Shown here in pieces: positions 1-8,901 of a stretch of 64,000 nt of DNA (positions are counted from its first letter, which is position 1; every line of letters begins with the position of its first letter). Under the pieces are notes generated by a model. That model was not told the origin of the DNA. It searched no databases and saw nothing but the letters and a program-made list of their open reading frames with translations. Position numbers and translations under genes: made by a program. The DNA comes from Shinella zoogloeoides. Its GTDB lineage: Bacteria; Pseudomonadota; Alphaproteobacteria; Rhizobiales; Rhizobiaceae. The stretch covers positions 2,369,501 to 2,433,500 of the forward strand of contig NZ_CP093528.1 in the NCBI RefSeq assembly GCF_022682305.1, written 5' to 3'.

Positions 1-480
1 CATCGCCTTGAGCAGGCTGGAAAACCGCGCCGCAAATTCCTCCGGGCCGATTTCATGGCGGGAGAACAGCCCCCCTTTCGGCCAGAGCGATTTCGCCGCC
101 TCGGTCAGCAGGTGTTCCACGATCAGCGCGTAGCCCCCGATATACCAGCGCGGCTCCAGTCCGATGCGGGCATGCACACGGCCGATCGTCTGCACCTTCG
201 CCGCATAATCGCCCGTGAAATCGCCGGCGGCGATGCTCTTCCAATGGCCGAGCTGCGCCTCCTTGGCGTGATTCATATGGGAATCGCTGGAGAAGAGGTG
301 GTTCACCTCCGGACTCTTGCGCACGATGGCGTAGAACTTGTCGAGCGCCGGCCCCATCTCCTTCTCGATGAAGGGCTTCAGGCTGCGCAGCCGCTTCAGC
401 GCGGCCTCGTCAAGACCGAGATAGTCCAGGCGGCGCGCGATATCGGGGTTCTGGCTGGCAGTCTGCGGGGCTGGCTTCAT
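1..480 (-). CDS. Globin-coupled methyl-accepting chemotaxis protein, N-terminal part (runs off window)
   Basis: The visible 160 residues are a protoglobin-type sensor domain of the kind that sits at the N-terminus of HemAT-like chemoreceptors. The segment around residues 101-115 has the hallmark H-x-R-I-G-L-x-P-x-W-Y-I-G-G-Y pattern, and His103 is the probable proximal haem ligand. The fold starts after about 18 residues (IARRLDYLGLDE) and continues past a helix ending in HLL near residue 124. Known family members bind haem and sense oxygen, then signal through a C-terminal coiled-coil MCP domain. That domain would lie to the left of base 1 and is not visible, so a fusion to another output such as a cyclase cannot be excluded. 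The start is the ATG complementary to 478-480; no strong Shine-Dalgarno is visible. Confidence 0.85.
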   Translation of the reverse strand, partial: MKPAPQTASQNPDIARRLDYLGLDEAALKRLRSLKPFIEKEMGPALDKFYAIVRKSPEVNHLFSSDSHMNHAKEAQLGHWKSIAAGDFTGDYAAKVQTIGRVHARIGLEPRWYIGGYALIVEHLLTEAAKSLWPKGGLFSRHEIGPEEFAARFSSLLKAM

Positions 481-676
481 GGAGAGGGTATCCTGGAACG
501 CGAGAGACGGGAGGAAAACGCAATGCTCCCCGGGCAGGCGGCCCGCACGGCGCGCCCACCCCGCGACCCCTCATGGGTCCAGTTGAAGGCACATGCCTTC
601 AGGGAATAGCTTTCTGAGGCGATATCATTAGGTTAGGCATGGTAAATTGTTCATTACCAGACCTCGCGCCGATAGC

Positions 677-706
677 GGAAAACGGCTGCGCCTTTGGTCG
701 CAGCCG
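677..706 (-). terminator. Probable rho-independent terminator of the parA-like gene
   Basis: A perfect 8-bp stem (CGGCTGCG / CGCAGCCG, 683-706) with an 8-nt loop is followed on the minus strand by TTTTCC. It begins 27 bases past the stop codon of the ParA-like gene, as expected for its terminator. Confidence 0.6.
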
Positions 707-732
707 CTCCGACCGTTCATCAATTCGCGAGC

Positions 733-1449
733 TCAGGCTGCCTGCCGGAGCGTGCGGAACAGGCCACGACCGGTCGCGCAGCGCTTGCGCGAGGGCAAAA
801 GGGCCAGAACCTCCCCGGCAAAGAGCCGCGCGTTCTCCCGCGCCTTGTCGAGATTGCTCACCCTGGCCGGGTCCATCGAATAGAGCGTGCCGCCGCAATC
901 GAAGATATCGCGGAAGGCCGTGCGTTCGCCGATCGGCGTATCGAGCACCGCGACGCCGCGCGCCGAAAGCAGCATCTTGACCGCCGCCATGGCGCGGGTC
1001 GTGACCATGGAGTTCATGCGCGTCAGCACGACCGAATGGCCGATGCGGATGCCGGCCTTCTCGTCGAGCTGCTTGAGAAGTTCGAGGATCTGCGCGGCGC
1101 CCCGCGCATCCATCGCACAGCCCTGCACGGGGATCATCACATGGTCGGAGAGGCCGATGGCCGTGGCGACCAGCGCATCGCGCGCGCCGGCAAGGTCGAT
1201 GATGAAATAGTCGGTCGTATCGCGGTTCTCGCGGATATGCCCCTGGATGGAGGCCATGGAGACTTCCGAGATGACGGCGATGTTGCGCTGGCGGCCGGAG
1301 ATTTCGTGCCAATGGCTGATCCAGCGCTGCGGATCGGCGTCGAGGATGGTGATACGGTGGCCCTGGCTGGCAAGCTCGGTGGCGAGAATGAGGGCCGCGG
1401 TGGTCTTGCCGGCGCCGCCCTTGGCATTGGCAAATGTGATGACGGGCAT
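733..1449 (-). CDS. Orphan ParA/MinD-family ATPase
   Basis: This 238-residue P-loop ATPase opens almost directly with the deviant Walker A motif KGGAGKTT (residues 10-17). It also has the DAD of Walker A' near residue 38 and a Walker B region FIIDLAG near residue 87. There is no N-terminal DNA-binding extension of the plasmid ParA type, and no parB or parS is next to it. It is therefore better read as an orphan positioning-type ParA, such as those that place chemoreceptor arrays or other cargo, than as a replicon partition gene. The neighbouring chemoreceptor gene on the same strand makes a link to chemosensory complexes conceivable, but this is inference. A terminator-like hairpin follows it. 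Confidence 0.85.
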   Translation of the reverse strand: MPVITFANAKGGAGKTTAALILATELASQGHRITILDADPQRWISHWHEISGRQRNIAVISEVSMASIQGHIRENRDTTDYFIIDLAGARDALVATAIGLSDHVMIPVQGCAMDARGAAQILELLKQLDEKAGIRIGHSVVLTRMNSMVTTRAMAAVKMLLSARGVAVLDTPIGERTAFRDIFDCGGTLYSMDPARVSNLDKARENARLFAGEVLALLPSRKRCATGRGLFRTLRQAA

Positions 1450-1610
1450 GTCTTTCCTCTTGAAGGCTGCGAGCTGCTCATCGCTCTCGTCAGACGACCC
1501 GGTGGAAATGGCGCCCGCTTAACCGAACCTTTCAAAACATGGTTAACAAAGAGGAAATTTCCGTATCGCGAGGATTAATGAGATCGCGCGCCAAATTTGC
1601 GCTTTGCAAG

Positions 1611-1644
1611 AAAAAAGCCCGGAAAACCAATATTTTCCGGGCTT
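1611..1644 (-). terminator. Rho-independent terminator ending the gamma-glutamylation operon
   Basis: A 12-bp perfect stem (AAGCCCGGAAAA with TTTTCCGGGCTT, 1615-1644) has a 6-nt loop. On the minus strand it runs into a tract of T's (complement of the A-run 1611-1616). It lies 24 bases after the stop of the iron alcohol dehydrogenase gene, the last gene of the minus-strand operon that starts at 9663. Confidence 0.85.
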
Positions 1645-1668
1645 CTGTCATTTATTAACGGTGAGAAT

Positions 1669-2814
1669 TCAGATGCACTCTACGAAGAGGCGCTTGGCCG
1701 CGTCGAGCGTCAGTTCCACCGGGTTGCCGCCGGCCGTCGGGTCGACGATGGCCATGGCGGACATCTCGTCGATACGGTCAGTGCCGACGCCGAGCGCCGA
1801 GAGCTTGTCCGGCACGCCAAGTTCCTCGCGCAGGCGCAGTACATAATCGAAGAAGCCGTCGAAGCCGCCGGCTATGCCGAGATAGGCGGCGGCGCTGGCG
1901 ATCTTCGCCTCGATGGCCGGGCGGTTGAAGGTCAGCACCGGCGGCATCACGACGGCATTGGTCATGCCGTGATGCGTGTTGTAGATCGCGCCGACCGGGT
2001 GCGACAGCGAGTGGATCGCGCCGAGGCCCTTCTGGAAGGCGACGGCGCCCATGGCGGCCGCCGACATCATGTGGGCGCGGGCCTCGATATCCGTACCGTC
2101 CTTGTAGGCGCGCGGCAGGTATTCCTTGACGAGGCGCATGCCCTCGAGCGCGATGCCCTGGCTCATCGGATGGTAGAACGGCGAGCAATAGGCTTCGAGG
2201 CAATGGGCGAAGGCGTCCATGCCGGTGCCGGAGGTGATGACCTTCGGCATGCCGACCGTCAGTTCCGGGTCGCAGATCGTCACGGAAGGCAGGAACTTCG
2301 GATGGAAGATCACCTTCTTGGTGTGCGTCTCGGAATTGGTGATGACGGAGGCGCGGCCGACTTCCGAGCCGGTGCCGGCCGTCGTCGGCACGGCGACGAT
2401 CGGCGCGATGCCGTCGGAATTGGCGCGGGTCCACCAGTCGCCGATATCCTCGAAGTCCCAGACGGGGCGCGTCTGGCCGGACATGAAGGCGATGGCCTTG
2501 CCGAGATCGAGGCCCGAGCCGCCGCCGAAGGCGACGACGCCGTCATGGCCGCCGTCGCGGAACACCTTGACGCCGGCTTCGAGATTCTTGTCGGTCGGGT
2601 TGGGATCGACCTCCGCGAACATCGCCCGGCCGAGGCCCGCGGCCTCCAGAATGTCGAGCGCGTTCTTGGTGATCGGCATGGTGGAAAGGCCGCGGTCGGT
2701 GACGAGCAGCGGCTTCTTCATGCCGACCGCCTTGCAGTGGTCGGCGAGTTCCGAGATACGGCCCGCGCCGAACTTGATCGCGGTCGGGTAGCTCCAGTTG
2801 GCGGTGATGGTCAT
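1669..2814 (-). CDS. Iron-containing (group III) alcohol dehydrogenase
   Basis: A 381-residue NAD(P)-dependent alcohol dehydrogenase of the iron-activated family. The dinucleotide-binding loop is FGGGSGLDLGK (about 97-107). The metal site appears as G-M-D-A-F-A-H in the middle of the protein, plus later His residues in IHSLSHPVG and NTHHG. The start chosen is the ATG at 2814, five bases after the stop of the aldehyde dehydrogenase gene; a longer frame upstream would overlap that gene by about 200 bases. It is the last gene of the operon. With a glutamine-synthetase-like ligase and an aldehyde dehydrogenase beside it, it most likely oxidises a gamma-glutamylated amino alcohol to the aldehyde. 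The substrate is inferred, not seen. Confidence 0.88.
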   Translation of the reverse strand: MTITANWSYPTAIKFGAGRISELADHCKAVGMKKPLLVTDRGLSTMPITKNALDILEAAGLGRAMFAEVDPNPTDKNLEAGVKVFRDGGHDGVVAFGGGSGLDLGKAIAFMSGQTRPVWDFEDIGDWWTRANSDGIAPIVAVPTTAGTGSEVGRASVITNSETHTKKVIFHPKFLPSVTICDPELTVGMPKVITSGTGMDAFAHCLEAYCSPFYHPMSQGIALEGMRLVKEYLPRAYKDGTDIEARAHMMSAAAMGAVAFQKGLGAIHSLSHPVGAIYNTHHGMTNAVVMPPVLTFNRPAIEAKIASAAAYLGIAGGFDGFFDYVLRLREELGVPDKLSALGVGTDRIDEMSAMAIVDPTAGGNPVELTLDAAKRLFVECI

Positions 2815-2819
2815 GCTCT

Positions 2820-4199
2820 TCAAGCTTTCCTGAAATGGTAGGATTTCGGACGGGTAAGGTTGTGGAAGCCGATGACGGAAAGCGAGCCGCCACGGCCCGT
2901 CTCCTTCACGCCCGTCCAGCACAGCGCCGGGTCGAGATAGTCGGCGCGGTTCTGGAAGACGGTGCCGGTCTCGAGGTCGCGGGCGATGCGGGCTGCGCGT
3001 TCGCTGTCCTTCGTCCACAGCGAGACGGTGAGGCCGTATTTGCAGTCGTTCATCAGCGCGAGCGCTTCCTCGTCGCTCTTCACCTTCATGATGCCGACGG
3101 CCGGGCCGAAGGTCTCTTCCGTCATGAACTCCATCGAATGATCGACATCGACGAGGATCTGCGGGGCGACATAGGCGCCGCCGTCATCGGCCGGGAAGAG
3201 CTTGGGATCGACCAGAGCCTTCGCGCCCTTCGAGACCGCGTCGGCGATCTGCGAACGGACGGTGGCGGCGAAGCGCTTGTGCGCCATCGGGCCGAGCGTC
3301 GTTTCCGGATCGAGCGGGTTGCCGAGCTTGTAGTTGGAAACCCAGGCGACCGACTTCTCGACGAACGCGTCGTAGAGCTTCTCGTTGACATAGACGCGCT
3401 CGATACCGCAGCAGCACTGGCCCGAATTGTAGGTCGCACCATCCATCAGCGTGTCGACGGCCGCGTCGAGATCGGCGTCCTCCATGACATAGCCCGGATC
3501 CTTGCCGCCCAGTTCGAGGCCGACCGGCGTGAAGGTGCCGGCGGCGGCGCGCTCGATGGACCGGCCGCCTTCGACGGAACCCGTGAAGTTCACGAAATCG
3601 AAGCTGTTTCCGGCGATCAGCGCCGAGGTCGTGTCATGGTCGAGGAAGACGTTCTGGAAGACGTCTTCCGGCACCCCTGCCTCGTTGAAGGCGCGCACGA
3701 GCCGCTCGCCGACGAGCAGCGTCTGGGCGGCATGCTTGATGATAACGACATTGCCGGCCATCAGCGCCGGGGCGATCGTGTTGATCGCCGTCATGTAGGG
3801 ATAGTTCCACGGCGCGATGACGAAGACGACGCCGTGCGGTTCACGCTCGATGCGGCGCTCGAAACGGTCGCTGTTCTCGATGACTATGGGCGCGAGCGAG
3901 GAACCGGCGATCTCGGCGACATAGTTGGAGCGCTCGTTGAAGCCCTTGAACTCGCCGCCGTAGCGGACCGGGCGGCCCATCTGCCAGGCGATTTCCGGCA
4001 CGATCTCGTCGGCCATCTCGTTGACGCGGGCGACGCCCTTGAGGACGAGCTGGATACGGTCTTCCAGCGGGCGCTTGGCCCAGGCCTTCTGCGCCTTCTT
4101 CGCACGGGCGACGGCCTCTTGCGCGACGGCCAGCGGCATCGCCTCGCGCTCGGCATAGACCGAGCCGTCCACGGGGGATATGCATTTGATCACAGTCAT
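2820..4199 (-). CDS. NAD-dependent aldehyde dehydrogenase
   Basis: A 459-residue member of the aldehyde dehydrogenase superfamily. It has the cofactor-binding FVIAPWNYPY region (about 125-134), the general-base Glu in LELGGKDPG (about 236-244) and the nucleophilic Cys within NSGQCCCG (about 266-273). The three adjacent cysteines are unusual but the catalytic position is kept. It starts about 110 bases after the ligase gene and its stop lies 5 bases before the alcohol dehydrogenase start, so the genes are co-transcribed. In the gamma-glutamylation scheme it would turn the gamma-glutamyl aldehyde into the acid, as PuuC does in putrescine breakdown. The exact substrate is unknown. Confidence 0.9.
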   Translation of the reverse strand: MTVIKCISPVDGSVYAEREAMPLAVAQEAVARAKKAQKAWAKRPLEDRIQLVLKGVARVNEMADEIVPEIAWQMGRPVRYGGEFKGFNERSNYVAEIAGSSLAPIVIENSDRFERRIEREPHGVVFVIAPWNYPYMTAINTIAPALMAGNVVIIKHAAQTLLVGERLVRAFNEAGVPEDVFQNVFLDHDTTSALIAGNSFDFVNFTGSVEGGRSIERAAAGTFTPVGLELGGKDPGYVMEDADLDAAVDTLMDGATYNSGQCCCGIERVYVNEKLYDAFVEKSVAWVSNYKLGNPLDPETTLGPMAHKRFAATVRSQIADAVSKGAKALVDPKLFPADDGGAYVAPQILVDVDHSMEFMTEETFGPAVGIMKVKSDEEALALMNDCKYGLTVSLWTKDSERAARIARDLETGTVFQNRADYLDPALCWTGVKETGRGGSLSVIGFHNLTRPKSYHFRKA

Positions 4200-4310
4200 G
4201 ATCGACTTCCTGTTGGTTCTATCGGAATTTCAGTTTTGACAGGGACCTCGCCGCGCCTTCGCGCCCGCCGGAGAATCTCCGGGGGCCAAAGGGGCAGACC
4301 CGCGCCGTTC

Positions 4311-5681
4311 TTACGCTCTCTCGAAGCCGCGCGCCACCTCCCAGTCGGTGATGCGGCGGTCGTATTCCTCCTGCTCCCATTCGGCGGCGCGGACATAGTG
4401 GTCGACCACGTCGTCGCCGAAGGCCTCGCGCAGCATGTCGGAGGTCTTCAGGGCTTCGGCGGCGCCGCGGAGCGTTCGCGGAATCTCACGGATGTCCTTG
4501 CCGCCATAGGCATCGCCCTCGAAGGGCGCTTCCAGCTCGAACTTGCCCTCGATGCCGGCAATGCCGGCGGCCAGCAGCGCGGCCATGGCGAGATAGGGAT
4601 TGAGGTCCGAGCCGCCGACGCGGCATTCGATACGGATGCCCTTGGTGCCCTCCCCGCACAGGCGATAGCCGGCGGTGCGGTTGTCCTTGCTCCAGATCGC
4701 CTTGGTCGGCGCGAAGGTGCCGGCGACGAAGCGCTTGTAGGAATTGATGTAGGGCGCGAGGAAATAGGTGATCTCGCTGGCATGGGCGAGCAGGCCCGCC
4801 ACATACATGCGCATCATCTCCGACATGCCGTATTTGGCGTCCTTGTCGAAGAACTTCGCTTCCTTGCCGTCGAGGCTCCAGAGCGACTGGTGGATGTGCG
4901 AGGAGGAACCGGCCATGTTGTAGTTCCACTTGGCAAGGAACGTCACCGCCTTGCCGCGCTGCCAGGCGATCTCCTTGGTCGCGTTCTTGATGATCGAGTG
5001 CCGGTCCGCCATGGTCACCGCCTCGGCATAGCGCACGTTGATTTCCTCCTGGCCGGGCGAAGCCTCGCCCTTGGAGTTCTCGACCGGAATGCCGGCGCCC
5101 TGCAGGCCGTTGCGCAGCGCCCGCATTACATCCTCCTCCTTGGTGGTCTGGAAGATGTGGTAGTCCTCGTTGTAGCCGCTCGCGGGTTGCAGATCGCGGT
5201 AGCCGCTCTCGCGGGCGTGGTCGTAGGTCTGGTCGAAAAGATAGAATTCCAGCTCGCTCGCCATGAAGGGCTTGAGACCCATCGCCTCAAGGCGCTTGAC
5301 CTGCTTCTTGAGGATCGCGCGCGGCGAATGCGGCACTTCCGCATGGGTGTGGTGGTCGAGCACGTCGCAGAGCACCAGCGCCGTGCCTTCCAGCCAGGGC
5401 AGCTTGCGCAGCGTCGCGAGGTCCGGCTTCATCGTGTAGTCGCCATAACCGGAAGCCCAGCTCGTCGACTTGTAGCCGGGCACCGTCTCCATCTCGATGT
5501 CGGTGGCCAGCAGATAGTTGCAGCTATGCGTTTCCTCATAGGCGCTGTCGACGAAATACTGTGCGTGGAAGCGTTTGCCCATCAGGCGCCCCTGCATGTC
5601 GACAAGGCATGCGAGAACGGTGTCGATGCGGCCCTCGGCCACATCCTTCTTCAGGTCGTCAAATGTATAGGTCACGGTCAT
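4311..5681 (-). CDS. Glutamine-synthetase-family ligase, probable gamma-glutamylamine synthetase
   Basis: A 456-residue type-I glutamine synthetase homologue. Visible active-site elements are ELEFYLFD (143-150), the ATP/metal segment HIHQS (262-266) and NRTAGYR followed by ECRVGG, which replaces the R-x-P of true glutamine synthetases. The adenylylated-Tyr region of GlnA is absent, as in PuuA, IpuC and GlnA4 types, which condense glutamate with an amine rather than ammonia. The companions are an aldehyde dehydrogenase, an iron alcohol dehydrogenase, an amidohydrolase and a TRAP importer. A ligase acting on an imported amine or amino alcohol is therefore the best reading; which amine cannot be told from the sequence. 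Confidence 0.82.
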   Translation of the reverse strand: MTVTYTFDDLKKDVAEGRIDTVLACLVDMQGRLMGKRFHAQYFVDSAYEETHSCNYLLATDIEMETVPGYKSTSWASGYGDYTMKPDLATLRKLPWLEGTALVLCDVLDHHTHAEVPHSPRAILKKQVKRLEAMGLKPFMASELEFYLFDQTYDHARESGYRDLQPASGYNEDYHIFQTTKEEDVMRALRNGLQGAGIPVENSKGEASPGQEEINVRYAEAVTMADRHSIIKNATKEIAWQRGKAVTFLAKWNYNMAGSSSHIHQSLWSLDGKEAKFFDKDAKYGMSEMMRMYVAGLLAHASEITYFLAPYINSYKRFVAGTFAPTKAIWSKDNRTAGYRLCGEGTKGIRIECRVGGSDLNPYLAMAALLAAGIAGIEGKFELEAPFEGDAYGGKDIREIPRTLRGAAEALKTSDMLREAFGDDVVDHYVRAAEWEQEEYDRRITDWEVARGFERA

Positions 5682-5710
5682 CGGGGTGGTCCTGCGGGTT
5701 ATGGCGGCGT

Positions 5711-5741
5711 GCCGGACCGGGCCTTAACGGCCCGGTCCGGC
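5711..5741 (-). other. Strong intergenic hairpin after the TRAP binding-protein gene
   Basis: A perfect 13-bp stem (GCCGGACCGGGCC with its complement) with a 5-nt loop lies in the 73-base gap between dctP and the ligase gene. There is no T-run on the minus strand. It is therefore more likely to protect the 3' end of the upstream mRNA or reduce read-through than to be a full terminator. Confidence 0.7.
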
Positions 5742-5754
5742 GTTTCGGATGGCG

Positions 5755-6807
5755 TCAGCCGTTCACATAGGGCGGGCCGGCCTTGTTGATGACGGCGTTG
5801 TAGTCCTCGAAGATCTTGACGACCTTGGCGGCCGTCTCGCCCTGCTCGGCGATCTCCTTCCAGAAGACTTTCGCGGCGTCCTCGACGACCTTCCATTCCT
5901 CGGCCGGAATGCTGGTGAGCTTCAGCTTCGTGCCCTCGGCGCGCAGCTTCGCCTCGCCGCCCCAGTACCACTGGTCGCGATAGTTGTTGCCGGATTCGAT
6001 GGCCGTCATGACCAGCTTCTTCAAGTGATCCGGCAGTTCCGCCCACTTTTTCTCGTTGACGAAGAAGGAGCCGATCCAGGCGCCCGAGATGTTGTTGGTC
6101 AGGAAGTGGTCCGTCACGTCGGCCCAGCCGACCGTATAGTCCTCGGTGATGCCCGACCAGGCCATGCCGTCGAGTTCGCCCGTCTGCACGGCGACCTGCG
6201 CGTCCTCGTAGGGGATCGTGACGGGCACGACGCCGAACTGGCTGAGGAAGCGGCCGGCCGTCGGGAAGGTGTAAAGGCGAAGGCCTTCCAAATCCTTGAC
6301 CGAGGTGATGGCCTTCTTGGTGTTGAAGTGGCATGGGTCCTGGCCCGACGAGGAGAGCCAGACAACGCCGCCGACCTTCTCGTAGGAGGAGCGCCAGATA
6401 TCGGCGAGGCCGTACTGCTTGAACAGCACCGGCACGTCGAGGATCTGCTTGGTGGCGAGCGGGAAGTAGCCGCCGAAGGTGGCGACGTCGGCGGGCGAGG
6501 CCATGGAATCGTCGTCCGAATGCACGGCGTCGATGGTGCCGGCCTGCAGCGCGCGGAACAATTCGCCCGTCGGCACGATCTGGTCGGCGAAGTAGAGCTC
6601 GATCTCCAGTTCGCCCTTGGCGGCGGCATTGATCGCATCGACAATGGGCTTGGTGACATGCTCGCCGAGCGCAGCGCCCGCATAGGTCTGGAAACGCCAC
6701 TTGATCGGCTCCTGGGCCTTCACGATGGCGGGTGCGGAAAGCGTCGCTGCGCCGGCTCCGATCGTAACCGCCCCGGCCCGTGTCAGAAATTGCCTTCTAT
6801 TGGTCAT
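5755..6807 (-). CDS. dctP: TRAP transporter solute-binding protein (DctP family)
   Basis: A 350-residue periplasmic binding protein. The N-terminus MTNRRQFLTRAGAVTIG carries a Tat-like RRQFL motif and a hydrophobic core, with probable cleavage after IVKAQ near residue 32. The rest has the layout of the mannitol/chloroaromatic/2-oxoacid branch of TRAP binding proteins, including the LRLYTFPTAGRFLSQFG segment near residue 175 where the family keeps a ligand-binding Arg. It captures the substrate for the DctQ-DctM channel encoded just upstream. The gene is bracketed by palindromes at 5711-5741 and 6909-6930, which may set its mRNA level apart from its neighbours. The ligand is unknown; the operon suggests an amine, amino alcohol or related compound. 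Confidence 0.9.
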   Translation of the reverse strand: MTNRRQFLTRAGAVTIGAGAATLSAPAIVKAQEPIKWRFQTYAGAALGEHVTKPIVDAINAAAKGELEIELYFADQIVPTGELFRALQAGTIDAVHSDDDSMASPADVATFGGYFPLATKQILDVPVLFKQYGLADIWRSSYEKVGGVVWLSSSGQDPCHFNTKKAITSVKDLEGLRLYTFPTAGRFLSQFGVVPVTIPYEDAQVAVQTGELDGMAWSGITEDYTVGWADVTDHFLTNNISGAWIGSFFVNEKKWAELPDHLKKLVMTAIESGNNYRDQWYWGGEAKLRAEGTKLKLTSIPAEEWKVVEDAAKVFWKEIAEQGETAAKVVKIFEDYNAVINKAGPPYVNG

Positions 6808-6908
6808 ATCTCTTTCCCTCTGTTTATCGTCAGCCTCTGCCGGGAACGGCCGTTCATCCCGGTCGGTCGATGGTCTTTTCTTGTACCGGCCTCATTACTC
6901 CCTTGTGC

Positions 6909-6930
6909 GCCGGCGGCCCTGGCCGCCGGC
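6909..6930 (-). other. Intergenic hairpin between dctM and dctP
   Basis: The perfect inverted repeat GCCGGCGGCC-CT-GGCCGCCGGC lies 7 bases after the dctM stop. A second palindrome (GAACGGCCGTTC, flanked by CCGG...CCGG) lies at about 6840-6862, nearer dctP. There is no T-run, so mRNA stabilisation or segmental decay control is more likely than termination. Confidence 0.55.
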
Positions 6931-6937
6931 AAATCCG

Positions 6938-8260
6938 TCACTTGCTGTAATAGTTGTTCGGCAGCCACGTCGCGATCTCCGGGAAGCAACCGATGATGAT
7001 CAGGCTCGCCACCATGATACCGACGAACGGCCAGATCGACGCGTAGATGTCCCGCATGGTGATGCCGGGCGGCGCCATGGCGCGCATCATGAACAGGTTG
7101 TAGCCGAAGGGCGGCGTGATGTAGGCGATCTGGCAGGTGATCGTGTAGAGCACGCCGTACCAGACGAGATCGAAGCCCAGCTTCTGCACCAGCGGGATGT
7201 AGAGCGGCGCGACGATGACGAGCATCGCCGTGTCGTCGAGGAACATCCCCATGATCAGGAACGAGAGCTGCATCAGCACCAGCACCTGCCACGGCTCGAG
7301 GCCGAGGTCGCCGAGGAAGAAGCGCTCGATGGACTTGACCGCGCCGAGGCCGTCGAAGACCGCGCCGAAGCAGAGCGAGGCGATCAGGATCCACATGAAC
7401 ATGCAGGTGATGCCGAGCGTCTTCTGAAGCACGTCGTTCCACAGGGTACGCGTGAGACGGCCGCGCTGCCAGGCGACGAGCGCCGAGGAGATGGCCCCGA
7501 CGGCCGAGGCTTCCACGAGGCTGGCGATGCCCGACAGGAACAGCCACATCATCAGCGTGAAAATGCCGAGCGGCAGGATGCCGGCCGTGAGCAGCTTCAG
7601 CTTCTCGCCCGTCGGCACATGACGCTCTTGCGCGGGCAGCGCCGGCCCGAGCGACGGATTGATCCGGCAGCGCACATAGACGTAGATCGCCATCAGCACC
7701 GCCATCAGCAGGCCCGGGAATACGCCGGCAAGCCAGAGCTGGCCGACCGGGACGCGGGCGATCATGCCATAGAGCACGAGCACGATGCTGGGCGGGATCA
7801 GGATGCCGAGCGTCGAGCCGCCCTGCACCACGCCCGTCGTCATGACCTTGTCGTAGCCGCGGCGCAGCAGTTCCGGCAGCGCGATGGTCGCGCCGATCGC
7901 CATGCCGGCGACCGAAAGCCCGTTCATCGCCGAGATGATGACCATCAGGCCGATGGTGCCGAGCGCGAGGCCCCCGTTGATCGGCCCCATCCAGACGTGG
8001 AAAGCCTTGTAGAGATCTTCCGCGATGCCGGATTCGGAGAGCATGTAGCCCATGAACACGAACATCGGCACCGTCAGCATCGGATACCATTTGACGAGCT
8101 TCATGACGGAGGCGAAGCCCATTTCCGAGCCGCCCTCGCCCCACAGCAGGAAGGCCGCCACGACGCCGACGAAGCCGATCACGGCGAAGACGCGCTGCCC
8201 GGTGAGCAGCAGCACCATCATGCCGACGAACATCGTGATTGCGATGAATTCATAGCTCAT
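6938..8260 (-). CDS. dctM: TRAP transporter large permease (DctM)
   Basis: A 440-residue, very hydrophobic inner-membrane protein with the repeated helix-hairpin layout of DctM proteins. It contains family-typical loops such as the GGSTLGILIPPS segment near residue 150 and ITPPFGYN near residue 385. It drives sodium- or proton-coupled import of the ligand delivered by DctP. The start is the ATG at 8260, which overlaps the stop of the small permease gene in an ATGA. A longer frame upstream merely reads through the small permease gene and is not used. Confidence 0.92.
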   Translation of the reverse strand: MSYEFIAITMFVGMMVLLLTGQRVFAVIGFVGVVAAFLLWGEGGSEMGFASVMKLVKWYPMLTVPMFVFMGYMLSESGIAEDLYKAFHVWMGPINGGLALGTIGLMVIISAMNGLSVAGMAIGATIALPELLRRGYDKVMTTGVVQGGSTLGILIPPSIVLVLYGMIARVPVGQLWLAGVFPGLLMAVLMAIYVYVRCRINPSLGPALPAQERHVPTGEKLKLLTAGILPLGIFTLMMWLFLSGIASLVEASAVGAISSALVAWQRGRLTRTLWNDVLQKTLGITCMFMWILIASLCFGAVFDGLGAVKSIERFFLGDLGLEPWQVLVLMQLSFLIMGMFLDDTAMLVIVAPLYIPLVQKLGFDLVWYGVLYTITCQIAYITPPFGYNLFMMRAMAPPGITMRDIYASIWPFVGIMVASLIIIGCFPEIATWLPNNYYSK

Positions 8261-8766
8261 GCGATGGGCCTTCCCCGCAATTCGGCGATATCCTTGAAAA
8301 GCGACGAGGTGGCCTGCGCGAGCATCATCACGATGCCGAAGGTCATGATCATCTTGATCGGCGCCATGTAGGGCGCCCAGGCGGAGAAGCTCTTCTCCTT
8401 GAACTGGATGGCATAGGTCGTGCTGGTGATGCCGCCGAACAGCATGAAGCCGAGGAAGGTGATGAGCGCGACGGCGGTCACCACGTCGAAGGCCGCGCGA
8501 CGGCGCAAGGACCACTGGCTATAGAACAGGTCCATGCGCACATGGTCGCCCGTCTGCATGGCGAAGGCGCCGCCGAGCATGTAGTAGGCCGCCATGACGA
8601 ACTGGGCAGATTCGAGCGTCCAGTTCGCCGGCAGGTGAAACGCCTTCGAAACGGAGGAATAGAGCAGGATCGCGAACATCGCAAAGATCAGGTACATCGC
8701 AAAAAGGCCGACGCGCCGGTTGAACGTATCGACGAAGCGCACATAGCTCTTGATGAAATCAGGCAT
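8257..8766 (-). CDS. dctQ: TRAP transporter small permease (DctQ)
   Basis: A 169-residue membrane protein with four predicted helices. The MQTGDHVRMDLFYSQW loop after the second helix is the typical DctQ signature (G-x-H-x-R-x-D). The start is the ATG at 8766 (MPDFIKSYV). The 22 residues that could precede it are proline- and arginine-rich and not family-like. It partners the large permease, with which it shares an ATGA overlap. Confidence 0.88.
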   Translation of the reverse strand: MPDFIKSYVRFVDTFNRRVGLFAMYLIFAMFAILLYSSVSKAFHLPANWTLESAQFVMAAYYMLGGAFAMQTGDHVRMDLFYSQWSLRRRAAFDVVTAVALITFLGFMLFGGITSTTYAIQFKEKSFSAWAPYMAPIKMIMTFGIVMMLAQATSSLFKDIAELRGRPIA

Positions 8767-8901
8767 CGGCCCTGCCTCCCCAGGCAGCGGCGGCGTTCTC
8801 AGCCGGACCGGTCCTCCAAATTGACAACGCAAGCATTCGCCTGGCCTCTCCAGTTCGTGTTCTTTTCCGTTTCCACGGACATTCCGTTCCCGGGTCGTTT
8901 T

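Noticed and set aside
733..1449. Plasmid or chromosome partition ParA
   Set aside because: There is no parB, parS array or replication gene nearby, and no N-terminal DNA-binding extension.
4311..5681. Housekeeping glutamine synthetase glnA
   Set aside because: The adenylylation-site region is missing, the R-x-P motif is replaced, and the operon consists of amine-type catabolic enzymes.
5711..5741. Rho-independent terminator after dctP
   Set aside because: The stem is strong but no T-run follows on the minus strand, and the next genes are functionally part of the same pathway.
2835..5789. A 984-codon open frame on the plus strand, antisense to the aldehyde dehydrogenase and ligase genes
   Set aside because: It is a by-product of high GC at third codon positions. 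The predicted product is rich in Arg, Asp, Gly and Val without domains, while the opposite strand has complete recognised enzymes.
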